This document shows, piece by piece, positions 25,127 through 35,015 of a stretch of DNA of 64,000 nucleotides. Source of the DNA: Albimonas marina. Lineage in GTDB: Bacteria > Pseudomonadota > Alphaproteobacteria > Rhodobacterales > Rhodobacteraceae. Under the pieces are notes generated by a model, which saw nothing but the letters and a program-made list of their open reading frames with translations, made no database searches and was not told the origin of the DNA. Location of the stretch: assembly GCF_029223255.1 (NCBI RefSeq), contig NZ_JARHUC010000001.1, forward strand, positions 434,001 to 498,000, given 5' to 3'. Made by a program: the position numbers and the translations under genes. Every line of letters begins with the position of its first letter. The stretch's first letter is position 1.

Positions 25127-26866
25127 CTAGAAACCGAACAGATCCAGCGCGTCCTCCATCCCCTCGGCCTCGATGCCCCGGCCGCGGGCGCGGCCGCGCA
25201 CGGCGTCGAGCGTGTGGACGTCGCGCAGGGTGATCGAGGCCAGCAGATGCTCGGTCCGCCGACGCTGGTAGACGTAGGTCCACAGCCACAGCGCGAAGAC
25301 GGCCGACAGGAAATAGTCGATCACGATGGCCATCAGCACCAGGCCTTGGGCGCGCCAGGAATGGAAGCCGCCGAAGAGCCGCTCCGAGAGCTGGTCGCTC
25401 AGACCCTCGACGATGCCGCCGGCGTCGGGGTTCTCGAGCTCGGCCCCCACGGCGCCGATCATCGGGATCGCGGCGACGGCGGCGATCAGGATCCAGACCA
25501 GGATCCCGGGCCAGAGGTTCTTGCGGCTGACGGCCATGTAGGAATCGACCAGGTGCCAGACCGAGAAGCGGCACTCGGCCCGCGCGCCGCCCAGGCGACG
25601 GGCGGCGGTGGTCAGGCGGACCTCGGCGGCGCGGTAGTTCGCCAGCAGCATCGAGGCCGTCATGATCAGCAGGAGCGCGATGGCGATCAGCGCCAGCGGG
25701 CCGAGGCGCGCGACCGTGGCCGGCAGGTCGCCCAGCCCCACGGCCGCCCGCGCCCCGGGGACGGCGACCAGCGCGACGAGGCCCGCGAAGAAGCCCCAGG
25801 CCGGCAGCCAGTGCAGGAGCAGGGGCAGGGGGCCGCCCTCGAAGCGGAAGGGCTCGCTCCCCCAGCGCATGGCGCGGGTCATCCGCGCCTCCCGCAGCCA
25901 GCGCCAGACGGGCCACAGCAGGCCGGCCGAGGCGATCACCAGCGGGGTCCACAGCAGGCCTAGCCCGGTCACCGCCCAGCCCGACCCGTCCATGCCGAAG
26001 CGCACGCCCCGCCAGCGGGTGCGCGACAGGCGGTAGCGCCGCGCCCGGAAGGCGGCGAGCGGGGCCAGCGGCGCAAGCAGCAGCAGGGCGAGGCCCGCGG
26101 GCGCGGCCATCGCCGTCAGCAGCGGCAGCGCCGCGGCGGCGGGGTGGTCGAGGTCGAGCTGCGAACGCTCCAGCGCGCCCGAGACCAGCTCGACCGACAT
26201 CAGGCCCAGGGCCGCGGCCGCCATCCAGGCCGCCGCGATCACCCCGCCCAGCAGGATCAGGGCGAGCATCAGCCCGCGGAACAGCTGCGCGCCGGTGCCG
26301 AGGTATTCCAGCCGCTCGCCGTCGGCCTCGACATGGCTCCACAGCACGCGGCGGGCCTCGGTCTTCATCCAGGGACGGTAGAGCCCGAGGCTGAGCACCG
26401 ACAGCGCGCCGTGGACGATGGTGACCGCCGACCACAGGCCGCGGTCGTCCTGGAGCTCCGGCCAGGCGTCGCGGGCGAGGGCGTCGGGGGTCCGCTCGGA
26501 CCGGGCGCGGGCCAGGCGGGCGCGGTGCATCCGCTCGACATGGCGGGCGGACTGGGGGGCGGCGCCGGGGGCGCGGGCGACGTAGGCCTCGCCGTCGGCT
26601 GCGGGCGCGGGCGTCGGCGCGGGCCGGGGGCGGCCGCGGCGGCCCAGCGGGCTGATCGGGCGCGGGGCGGGGGCCGCGGGCGGCTCGGGCGCGGTCTCGG
26701 GGTCGTTGGCGTTGGCGGGGGCGGGCTTCGGGGCCGGCTCGCGCGCCAGGCGCAGGGCGTCCTCGTCCTCGGCGATGGAGTAGAGATAGGAGTCGCGGTC
26801 CTGCACCACGTCGCCGAACAGGTCGACGATCGACTCCTTGTCCTGTCTCACGCGCTTGCGGGGCAT
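25127..26866 (-). CDS. DUF898 (YjgN-family) multi-pass membrane protein
   Basis: 579 residues from the ATG giving MPRKRVRQDKESIVDLF; an in-frame GTG 45 bp upstream is the alternative start. The first 150 residues are cytoplasmic-looking, first acidic (DLFGDVVQDRDSYLYSIAED) and then rich in Pro and Ala with Arg clusters. After that come about eight hydrophobic segments with the DUF898 pattern GLYRPWMKTEARRVLWSHV and later TAARRLGGARAECRFS. The C-terminus, EAEGMEDALDLFGF, echoes the N-terminal DLFG motif. The function of DUF898 proteins is not established; they are inner-membrane proteins. Confidence 0.85.
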   Translation of the reverse strand: MPRKRVRQDKESIVDLFGDVVQDRDSYLYSIAEDEDALRLAREPAPKPAPANANDPETAPEPPAAPAPRPISPLGRRGRPRPAPTPAPAADGEAYVARAPGAAPQSARHVERMHRARLARARSERTPDALARDAWPELQDDRGLWSAVTIVHGALSVLSLGLYRPWMKTEARRVLWSHVEADGERLEYLGTGAQLFRGLMLALILLGGVIAAAWMAAAALGLMSVELVSGALERSQLDLDHPAAAALPLLTAMAAPAGLALLLLAPLAPLAAFRARRYRLSRTRWRGVRFGMDGSGWAVTGLGLLWTPLVIASAGLLWPVWRWLREARMTRAMRWGSEPFRFEGGPLPLLLHWLPAWGFFAGLVALVAVPGARAAVGLGDLPATVARLGPLALIAIALLLIMTASMLLANYRAAEVRLTTAARRLGGARAECRFSVWHLVDSYMAVSRKNLWPGILVWILIAAVAAIPMIGAVGAELENPDAGGIVEGLSDQLSERLFGGFHSWRAQGLVLMAIVIDYFLSAVFALWLWTYVYQRRRTEHLLASITLRDVHTLDAVRGRARGRGIEAEGMEDALDLFGF

Positions 26867-27077
26867 ACGCAGGGTTCCGCCCGAGGGATACGCAACGCCC
26901 CATCGTATCACGGGATGACGCAGGGATGAACTCGCGCGCGGCCCGGGGCCGGGCGGCCGGCTGCGGGCCGCGGCGGCGCGGATCCTGCCGCGGGATCAGG
27001 CGCTTGCGCGGCGACGGCCGGCGTGGGGACCGGGACGGCGGCGCGGGCCGGCCGATTCGGACGGGTCCGGAACGCGA

Positions 27078-27105
27078 CGGGCCGGCCCCGCGAAGGGCCG
27101 GCCCG
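27078..27105 (-). terminator. Hairpin downstream of the fatty-acyl-CoA ligase gene
   Basis: An 11-bp perfect stem CGGGCCGGCCC (27078-27088 with 27095-27105) lies just past the stop of the minus-strand ligase. There is no strong T-run. Confidence 0.5.
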
Positions 27106-27126
27106 CGATGCGATCCGATGCGCCGC

Positions 27127-28761
<1,635 letters not shown>

Positions 28762-29227
28762 GGCATCCTCCCTAGACGTCGAGTTCGCGAGACCGGGGCG
28801 GAGACTCCCATCCGACGCCGGGCCCGCGCGTTCTGCGAACTTGCCGGGAAGTTACCACCGGCAGGGGCGGCGGCAAGACGTCCGCGACGGAAGGTCGGGG
28901 GGAATCGGCGGGATTCGGGCGATTCCGGCGGGATTTTTCGACGCGCCCGCCCCGCGGCGGCGCCGCGTCGGCCGTCGCGCCCGCGGGATCGGGCCCGCCC
29001 GCGGCGCGGGGCGGGCGGGGCGCGTGGGGGACGCGGGCCCGGGGCGCGCGGGCGGCGCGGCGATCGGGGTTCAGGCGCCCGCCAGCCGTAGGCGCGCGGC
29101 TTGCCCTGCGCCGCGGGACCGACCGGACGCAGGGGCGCGCGGGTCGATGCGGCGCCTCCGCCGGCGGCTGGCCGCTTCGGCAGGCGGGCGGGCGGCGCGC
29201 CGGAGGCGACGTGCCGGCGGGGGTCGC
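28762..29227. other. 466-bp spacer carrying a dispersed inverted-repeat element
   Basis: No gene was recognised. It contains the promoter side of the minus-strand acyl-CoA ligase and, at about 28959-29160, a repeat element whose ends carry the inverted motif GACGCGGCGCC; a second copy lies at 52949-53102. Short duplications (CGGCGGGATT twice near 28908-28935) sit beside it. Confidence 0.5.
28959..29160. repeat. MITE/REP-like intergenic element, copy A
   Basis: The block from 28961 matches 52951 onward with 23 identical bases and then about 28 of 33. A second block, 29103-29160, matches 53046-53102, including the shared GCCCTGCGCCGCGGG and a final GA(T/C)GCGGCGCCTCCG. The outer segments are inverted relative to each other. 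It has no coding capacity. Confidence 0.55.
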
Positions 29228-30577
29228 TCAGGCGGCCTTGGCGGCGGCGGAGACGGCGCCGCAGATGTCGTCGACCACCGCCTCGACCAGCACGGCGTCC
29301 TCGCCCTCGGCCATCACGCGGATCAGCGGCTCGGTGCCTGACTTGCGGATCAGCACGCGGCCCGCGCCTTCGAGGCGGCGCTCCCCCTCGGCGATGGCGG
29401 CGTGGACGGCGGGGTCCTCGAGCGGGGCCTGGCCTGCGGCGAAGCGCACGTTCTTGAGGATCTGGGGCAGGGGCTTGAAGCGGGCGCAGGCCTCCGACGC
29501 GCGGGAGCCGTCCTCGACCAGCGCCGCGAGCACCTGCAGGCCTGCCAGCAAGCCGTCGCCGGTGGTGGCGTGGTCGGACATCACGATGTGCCCCGACTGC
29601 TCGCCGCCCAGGTTGCAGCCGCGGCGGCGCATCTCCTCGACCACGTAGCGGTCGCCGACCTGGGTGCGGATCAGCTTCACGCCCTGGGTCGCCAGCCGAC
29701 GCTCGAGCCCGAGGTTGGACATCACCGTGGCCACCAGCGCGTCGCCCTTGAGGTGGCCGTCGCGCATCCAGCGCTCGGCGATCAGGCACATGATCTGGTC
29801 GCCGTCGACGACCTCGCCCCGCTCGTCCACGACGATGATGCGGTCGGCGTCGCCGTCGAGCGCGAGGCCGAGGTCCGCGCCGTGGGCCAGCACCGTCTCG
29901 CGGCAGGTCATCGGCGCGGTGGAGCCGACGCGGTCGTTGATGTTCTTGCCGTTGGGGCTGACGCCGACCGAGATCACCTCGGCCCCCAGCTCCCACAGCA
30001 CCGTGGGCGCGGTGCGGTAGGCGGCGCCGTTGGCGCAGTCCACCACCACCTTGAGCCCGTCGAGGCGCAGGTCGCGGGGGAAGGTCGCCTTGGCGGCCTC
30101 GATGTAGCGGCCCAGGCCGTCGTCGATGCGCTTGGCGCGGCCCAGGCTCTCGGCGTCCTCGAGCATCGGCTCGGCCTCGACCATCGCCTCGATCTCGGCC
30201 TCCTGCTCGTCCGACAGCTTGAAGCCGTCGGGACCGAACAGCTTGATGCCGTTGTCCTCGAACGGGTTGTGGGAGGCGGAGATCATCACGCCCGCATCCG
30301 CGCGCAGGCTCTTGGTCAGCATCCCGACGCCCGGCGTGGGGATCGGCCCCAGCAGGAACACGTCGACGCCGACCGAGAGGAACCCCGCGGTCATCGCCTG
30401 TTCGAGCATGTAGCCCGACAGGCGCGTGTCCTTGCCGATGACGACGCGGTGGCGGTGGGGGCCGCGGCGAAAGCGGCGGCCGGCGGCCTGGCCCAGCTTC
30501 AGCGCCACCTCGGCGGTCATCGGGTAGACGTTGGCGCGCCCGCGCACGCCGTCGGTTCCGAAAAGCTTGCGCGTCAT
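29228..30577 (-). CDS. glmM: Phosphoglucosamine mutase GlmM
   Basis: Interconverts glucosamine-6-phosphate and glucosamine-1-phosphate in the UDP-GlcNAc pathway, needed for peptidoglycan and lipid A. 449 residues, standard length. The start [13 protein letters not shown] is family-typical and preceded by GGGAGCGG. The phosphoserine loop is [12 protein letters not shown] with Ser102, the metal loop is LDGDADR, the sugar loop GGEQSGH, and the phosphate-binding loop [12 protein letters not shown]. It is transcribed divergently from the sulfur-assimilation operon across 204 bp. In many proteobacteria folP or ftsH sits upstream, but not here. Confidence 0.97.
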   Translation of the reverse strand: MTRKLFGTDGVRGRANVYPMTAEVALKLGQAAGRRFRRGPHRHRVVIGKDTRLSGYMLEQAMTAGFLSVGVDVFLLGPIPTPGVGMLTKSLRADAGVMISASHNPFEDNGIKLFGPDGFKLSDEQEAEIEAMVEAEPMLEDAESLGRAKRIDDGLGRYIEAAKATFPRDLRLDGLKVVVDCANGAAYRTAPTVLWELGAEVISVGVSPNGKNINDRVGSTAPMTCRETVLAHGADLGLALDGDADRIIVVDERGEVVDGDQIMCLIAERWMRDGHLKGDALVATVMSNLGLERRLATQGVKLIRTQVGDRYVVEEMRRRGCNLGGEQSGHIVMSDHATTGDGLLAGLQVLAALVEDGSRASEACARFKPLPQILKNVRFAAGQAPLEDPAVHAAIAEGERRLEGAGRVLIRKSGTEPLIRVMAEGEDAVLVEAVVDDICGAVSAAAKAA

Positions 30578-30677
30578 GCCCCGCTCCCACCTGTCTCTGC
30601 CCTCCCCGGCGATATACCCGTGCGGGGCGCGACGTCCATCTCCGGGCGTGATGCAGCGCAATAAAACTTTTCTGTGG

Positions 30678-30728
30678 TGTGAAATAAAGCGTGTAAGCGG
30701 ACTACCGTGTGAATTATTGCATTACACA
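30678..30728 (+). promoter_or_regulatory. Repeated cys box upstream of the sulfite-reduction operon
   Basis: Two direct copies of TGTGAAWTAWWGC (30678-30690 and 30708-30720) are spaced exactly 30 bp apart, in an AT-rich region of a GC-rich genome. The second forms part of a near palindrome with ATTACACA ending at 30728. A third copy, TGTGAAATAATTC, lies before cysK at 56937. This is a candidate binding site for a cysteine/sulfur regulator, whose identity is unknown. Confidence 0.5.
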
Positions 30729-30781
30729 GCAGGCCCCCTTACCTTCCTGATCAACGAAACCTCCGTCACGGGGATTCCCTC

Positions 30782-31099
30782 ATGGCCAAGACATTCAAGC
30801 CCGTGGTTCTGACCGCGAACGCGCTCGAAGGCGGCGAGGCCGTGTGGTGGACCGGCGCCGGCTGGTCCCCGCGCTTCGCAGAGGCCTGTCCGGCCCGTTC
30901 CGACGCGGAGGCGCGAATGTTCGAGACCCTCGCCGCGGCTCCGTTCTTCGAGAGCCAGGTGGTTGGGCCCTACCTGAGCGAGGTGGAGCTGACCGGCGAG
31001 GGGATCCGCCCCGGCTCCCGGCGCGAGGCGATCCGCGCGGACGCCGAACCGACCTTCGACTATCTCGTGGGCGCGGGGGCGCGCGAGCGGGCCGCCTGA
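30782..31099 (+). CDS. DUF2849 domain protein of the sulfite reductase operon
   Basis: 105 residues starting MAKTFKPVVLTANALEGGEAVWW, with the conserved pattern WTGAGWSPRFAEA. DUF2849 proteins are small alphaproteobacterial proteins that nearly always sit between the siroheme synthase gene cysG and the sulfite reductase gene cysI. Their biochemical role is not known. Here the operon starts with this gene and cysG is absent. It follows the cys box by about 55 bp and precedes cysI by 93 bp. Confidence 0.85.
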   Translation: MAKTFKPVVLTANALEGGEAVWWTGAGWSPRFAEACPARSDAEARMFETLAAAPFFESQVVGPYLSEVELTGEGIRPGSRREAIRADAEPTFDYLVGAGARERAA

Positions 31100-31192
31100 G
31101 GCCCGACGCCCCCCTGACGTCCGACATGACGAGCCGGCCGCGGCGCCCCCGAGGGCGTGCGCGCGGCCCGCGACGTCCAGCGGAGACGCGGA

Positions 31193-32848
31193 ATGTACCG
31201 TTACGACGAATTCGACGCGCAGATCGTGAACGAGCGCGTGGCCCAGTTCCGGGGCCAGGTGGCGCGCCGCCTGTCCGGCGCGCTGAAGGAGGACGAGTTC
31301 CGTCCCCTGCGCCTGATGAACGGCCTTTACCTGCAGCTTCACGCCTACATGCTGCGGGTCGCGATCCCCTACGGCACGCTGTCGGCCGACCAGATGCGCG
31401 CGCTGGCGATGATCGCCGAGCGCTATGACCGCGGCTACGGGCATTTCACCACCCGGCAGAACATCCAGTACAACTGGCCGAAGCTGGCCGACGTGCCCGA
31501 CATCCTCCAGCACCTGGCGGACGTCGAGATGCACGCCATCCAGACCTCGGGCAACTGCATCCGCAACACCACCTCGGACCCGTTCGCCGGCGCCGCCGCG
31601 GACGAGATCGAGGATCCGCGCCCGACCTGCGAGCTCATTCGCCAGTGGTCGACCCTGCACCCGGAATTCACCTTCCTGGGCCGCAAGTTCAAGATCGCCG
31701 TCACGGGCGCCGAGACCGACCGCGCGGCCATCCGCGTGCACGACATCGGCATCCAGATCGTGAAGAACGCGGCGGGCGAGGTCGGCTACCGCATGTTCGT
31801 CGGCGGCGGCCAGGGCCGCACGCCCATGATCGCGCCGGTGATCCGCGACTTCCTCCCCCGCCGGGACCTCCTGCCCTGGCTGGAGGCGGCGCTGCGCGTC
31901 TACAACCTGCACGGCCGCCGGGACAACAAGTACAAGGCCCGCATCAAGATCCTGGTCCACGAGATGGGCGCCGAGGCCTATGCGAAAGAGGTCGAGGAAG
32001 AGTTCGCCCGCATGGACCGCGAGGTGATCGCCCCCGACCAGGAGGAGATCGACCGCATCGCCGCCTATTTCGCGGCGCCGGCTTGGGAGACGCTGCCCGA
32101 GGAGTCCAAGCGCCTCGAGGCCGCCAAGAAGCTCGACCCCGCCTTCGCGCGCTGGGCCGAGACCAACACCCACCCGCACAAGGCGGCGGGCTACGCCTCG
32201 GTCGTGATCTCGCTCAAGCCGATCGGCGGCGCCCCGGGCGACGCGACGGCCGAGCAGATGCGGGTGATGGCCGACGCCGCCGACCGCTTCTCGCTCGGCG
32301 AGCTGCGCATCACCCACGAACAGAACGTGGTGCTGGCGCATGTGAAGAAGGACGAGCTGCCGTCCCTCTACAACCTGCTGAAGACGCAGGGGCTGCACGC
32401 GGCGAACCTCGGGCTGGTGACCGACATCATCGCTTGCCCGGGCCTCGACTACTGCGCGCTGGCGACGGCGCGGTCGATCCCCGTGGCGCAGGCGATCTCG
32501 GAGCGCTTCGCCGACGAGGACCGCCAGCGCGAGATCGGGCCGCTGGCCATCAAGATCTCGGGCTGCATCAACGCCTGCGGCCACCACCACGTGGGCCATA
32601 TCGGGATCCTGGGTCTCGATAAGGCGGGGGTGGAATCCTACCAGATCACGCTGGGCGGCGCGCCCGGCGAGGACGCGGCCATCGGGACGCGCACGGGTCC
32701 GGGCTTCGCCTTCGAGGAGGTGCCGGACGTGATCGAGAAGCTGGTGGATCGGTATCTCGAGATCCGCGAGCCGGGGGAGACGTTCCTCCAGACCTACCGC
32801 CGCGCCGGAATGCCGGCTTTCAAGGAGGCGATCTATGCCGCTGCGTGA
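31193..32848 (+). CDS. cysI: Nitrite/sulfite reductase, siroheme/4Fe-4S hemoprotein (CysI type)
   Basis: Six-electron reduction of sulfite to sulfide in assimilation. 551 residues. Two ferredoxin-like siroheme-binding half domains are visible (HFTTRQNIQYNW and LGELRITHEQNVVLAHV). The cluster cysteines are Cys415 and Cys421 (ACPGLDYC) and Cys458 and Cys462 (SGCINACGHH). The start is the ATG of MYRYDEFDAQI; the in-frame extension is not conserved. The operon context with CysH shows that sulfite rather than nitrite is the likely substrate. The stop overlaps the next gene by 14 bp. Confidence 0.95.
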   Translation: MYRYDEFDAQIVNERVAQFRGQVARRLSGALKEDEFRPLRLMNGLYLQLHAYMLRVAIPYGTLSADQMRALAMIAERYDRGYGHFTTRQNIQYNWPKLADVPDILQHLADVEMHAIQTSGNCIRNTTSDPFAGAAADEIEDPRPTCELIRQWSTLHPEFTFLGRKFKIAVTGAETDRAAIRVHDIGIQIVKNAAGEVGYRMFVGGGQGRTPMIAPVIRDFLPRRDLLPWLEAALRVYNLHGRRDNKYKARIKILVHEMGAEAYAKEVEEEFARMDREVIAPDQEEIDRIAAYFAAPAWETLPEESKRLEAAKKLDPAFARWAETNTHPHKAAGYASVVISLKPIGGAPGDATAEQMRVMADAADRFSLGELRITHEQNVVLAHVKKDELPSLYNLLKTQGLHAANLGLVTDIIACPGLDYCALATARSIPVAQAISERFADEDRQREIGPLAIKISGCINACGHHHVGHIGILGLDKAGVESYQITLGGAPGEDAAIGTRTGPGFAFEEVPDVIEKLVDRYLEIREPGETFLQTYRRAGMPAFKEAIYAAA

Positions 32849-34091
32849 TGCGAACGGCCTGACGCCGGACCTGTGGGTCCGCCTTTCCGACGGCCAGGTG
32901 GCGCCCCGGGGCGCGAAAGTCATCGTCCCGCTCGAGCGTCTGCGCGAGGAGGGCTTCCCCGAGGCCGCCGGCGCGGTGGGCGTGCACGTGTCCAACGACA
33001 CCGACGCCCGGACGCTGGGCAATTTCCTGCCGCGGCTGAGCCTGGTCTCGGTCGCCTTCCCCTCGTTCGCGGACGGCCGGGGCTTCTCGATCGCGCGGCG
33101 GCTCAGGGGCTTCGGCTTCCGGGGCGAGCTGCGCGCCTCGGGCCCGGTGATCGCCGACCAGTACCCGATGCTGCTGGCGGTGGGCTTCGACACGATCGAG
33201 ATCCCCGAGGCGATGGCCGCCCGCCAGCCCGAGGAAGACTGGGCGGAGGCGCGGGATTCCGTCTCGCTGACCTACCAGTCGGGCCTGCGCCGCGGCGCCG
33301 TCTCGATCTTCGAGGCGCGCCGGGCGGCGCGGGGCGAGGCGCGCAAGCGCGAAGGCGGCGCGGCGGAGACGCCCGAGCAGATGGCCGCGCGGCTGAACGC
33401 CAAGTACCGCGGGGCCGAGGCGCAGGACGTGCTGTGGGCGGCCGCCCACAAGGAGTTCCCGGGCGGGCTCGCCCTGGTCAGCTCCTTCGGGGCGGAGTCG
33501 GCGGCGCTGCTGCACATGGTCAGCCAGGTCGACAAGTCCCTGCCGGTGCTGTTCCTCGAGACCGGCATGCTGTTTCCGGCGACGCTCGCCTACCAGCAGA
33601 ACCTGGCCGAGCACCTGGGCCTGACCGGCGTGCGCCTGGTGCGTCCCGAGGTGGCCGAGGTGAAGGCCGAGGACCCCGAGGGCACGCTGCACGGCCCGGA
33701 CGCCGACGCCTGCTGCGACCTGCGCAAGACCCGGCCGCTGGAGCGGGCGCTGGCCCCGTTCCAGGCCTGGGTGACCGGCCGCAAGCGGTTCCAGACCGCC
33801 GACCGCGCCAACCTGGAGCTGTTCGAGGTGGACGCCGCGGGCCGCATCAAGCTGAACCCGCTGGCCGACTGGGACGCCAAGCGCATCGGCGAGTACATGG
33901 ACGCCCACGAGCTGCCGCGTCACCCGATGGTGGCCGAGGGCTTCCCCTCGCTGGGCTGCGCCCCCTGCACCACCAAGGTGCGCCCGGGCGAGGATCCGCG
34001 GGCCGGGCGCTGGCGCGGGTCGGACAAGACCGAGTGCGGGATCCACATCGTGGACGGCCGCATCGTGCGGGGCGCGCCGCAGGCCGCCTGA
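32835..34091 (+). CDS. cysH: DUF934-CysH fusion: DUF934 protein fused to adenylyl-sulfate (APS/PAPS) reductase
   Basis: 418 residues joining two proteins that are usually separate. Residues 1 to about 150 match DUF934 (PLERLREEGF, VHVSNDTDARTLGNFLPRL, AFPSFADGRGFSIARRLR). After a charged linker, residues about 185-415 are the reductase: a nucleotide pocket in LVSSFGAESAALLHM, the four cluster cysteines Cys293-Cys294 and Cys375-Cys378 (DACCDLRK, LGCAPC), and catalytic Cys401 in TECGIH. The CC plus CxxC pattern indicates the 4Fe-4S APS-reducing type. AAGGAGG at 32822-32828 sets the start inside cysI. There is no stop or frameshift at the junction. Confidence 0.93.
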   Translation: MPLRDANGLTPDLWVRLSDGQVAPRGAKVIVPLERLREEGFPEAAGAVGVHVSNDTDARTLGNFLPRLSLVSVAFPSFADGRGFSIARRLRGFGFRGELRASGPVIADQYPMLLAVGFDTIEIPEAMAARQPEEDWAEARDSVSLTYQSGLRRGAVSIFEARRAARGEARKREGGAAETPEQMAARLNAKYRGAEAQDVLWAAAHKEFPGGLALVSSFGAESAALLHMVSQVDKSLPVLFLETGMLFPATLAYQQNLAEHLGLTGVRLVRPEVAEVKAEDPEGTLHGPDADACCDLRKTRPLERALAPFQAWVTGRKRFQTADRANLELFEVDAAGRIKLNPLADWDAKRIGEYMDAHELPRHPMVAEGFPSLGCAPCTTKVRPGEDPRAGRWRGSDKTECGIHIVDGRIVRGAPQAA

Positions 34092-34118
34092 GGCCGGGTT
34101 TCGACCGGAAAAACGCGA

Positions 34119-34145
34119 CGGGCGGCCTGGAGACCAGGCCGCCCG
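34119..34145 (+). terminator. Hairpin ending the cys operon
   Basis: A perfect 12-bp stem CGGGCGGCCTGG (34119-34130 with 34134-34145, loop AGA) lies 27 bp after the cysH stop, followed by CTTGCGTTTCG. Confidence 0.65.
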
Positions 34146-34177
34146 CTTGCGTTTCGCCTCGTGCGAGGAAGATGGGT

Positions 34178-34224
34178 GGTCCGCCTCTCTTCCAGACTCC
34201 CCAGCCGTCGAAGAGAGGCGGACC
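34178..34224. repeat. 15-bp perfect inverted repeat in the cysH-rhodanese spacer
   Basis: GGTCCGCCTCTCTTC (34178-34192) is exactly complementary to 34210-34224 across a 17-nt loop. No T-run follows on either side. The 394-bp spacer (34092-34485) otherwise holds only the operon hairpin and unrecognised sequence. Confidence 0.6.
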
Positions 34225-34485
34225 TGCGATCAGATCCGGGGCGCCCACCCCAAAAGAGGCCGCGCCGGCGATCGCCCGACGCCCGGCGGCGCGGTTTCCG
34301 CTGCCGGCCGGTGCGCCGCGTGACGAGAGCCCCCCTAGGCGCCCGTCGACGCAAGTTTCCCTTCGGGTCAAACTGAGGCGGAAATGGGGCACGGATTCGC
34401 GATTCACGTTTGCGCGCGAATGAAGCAGACCGGTTTTCATGCTGCGCGTGCGGGTTTCAGTTCCACGTCGCAGCCCAACCGCGCA

Positions 34486-34899
34486 TCAGTTGACGAGCGC
34501 GAAGCCCTCGTCCAGCCAGCCCGCGACCCCGCCGATCATCCGCTTCACCGGCCGCCCCAGCCGCGCCAGGCGCACCGCCGCCTTGTCCGCGCCGTTGCAG
34601 TGGGGGCCCGCGCAATAGACGACGAACAGCGTGCCGTCCGGCCACTCGGCCATGCGCCGCTCGGTGATCTTGCCGTGGGGCAGGTTCAGCGCGCCGGGCA
34701 CGTGGCCGCGGGCGAAGAGCTCGGGGCCGCGCACGTCGAGCAGCACGAAGTCCCGCGCGCCCGCGGCATGGGAGGCGTGGACGTCCCAGCAGTCGGTCTC
34801 GAAGGCCAGCATCGCCTCGAAATGCGCCAGCGCCCGGTCGGAGGGGGCGGCGGGAACGGCGGCGACCGCCGAGGGAGCGGGGGCGGCGGGGTGGCTCAT
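34486..34899 (-). CDS. Rhodanese-like domain protein
   Basis: 137 residues, single rhodanese domain (about 45-135) after an Ala/Pro-rich start. The pattern FVLLDVRGPELFARGHVPGALNLP is canonical, the active-site loop is YCAGPHCNGADKAA with Cys96, and the ending GGVAGWLDEGF is typical. It is expected to transfer or bind sulfane sulfur. The ATG is preceded by AAGGAG. It diverges from an FtrA-type regulator, a pairing common in proteobacteria, and is probably a target of that regulator. Confidence 0.9.
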   Translation of the reverse strand: MSHPAAPAPSAVAAVPAAPSDRALAHFEAMLAFETDCWDVHASHAAGARDFVLLDVRGPELFARGHVPGALNLPHGKITERRMAEWPDGTLFVVYCAGPHCNGADKAAVRLARLGRPVKRMIGGVAGWLDEGFALVN

Positions 34900-34979
34900 G
34901 GCGGGCTCCTTGCGGCTGTCCGGGCCGCGGATCGCGGCGGGTCTCGAGGGGATATGCCCTGCGCGGGGCGCAGAGGGAA

Positions 34980-35015
34980 CTGGCGGAACCGCCAGGGTTC
35001 GGGCAGAATCCGCCA
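34980..35015. promoter_or_regulatory. AraC-type operator between the rhodanese gene and ftrA
   Basis: CTGGCGG-AA-CCGCCAG at 34980-34995 is a perfect 7-bp inverted repeat. Its right half CCGCCA (34989-34994) recurs directly at 35010-35015, exactly 21 bp or two helical turns away, abutting the ftrA ATG. Two half-sites with 21-bp spacing are typical for AraC-family dimers. No Shine-Dalgarno sequence precedes the ftrA start. Confidence 0.55.
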
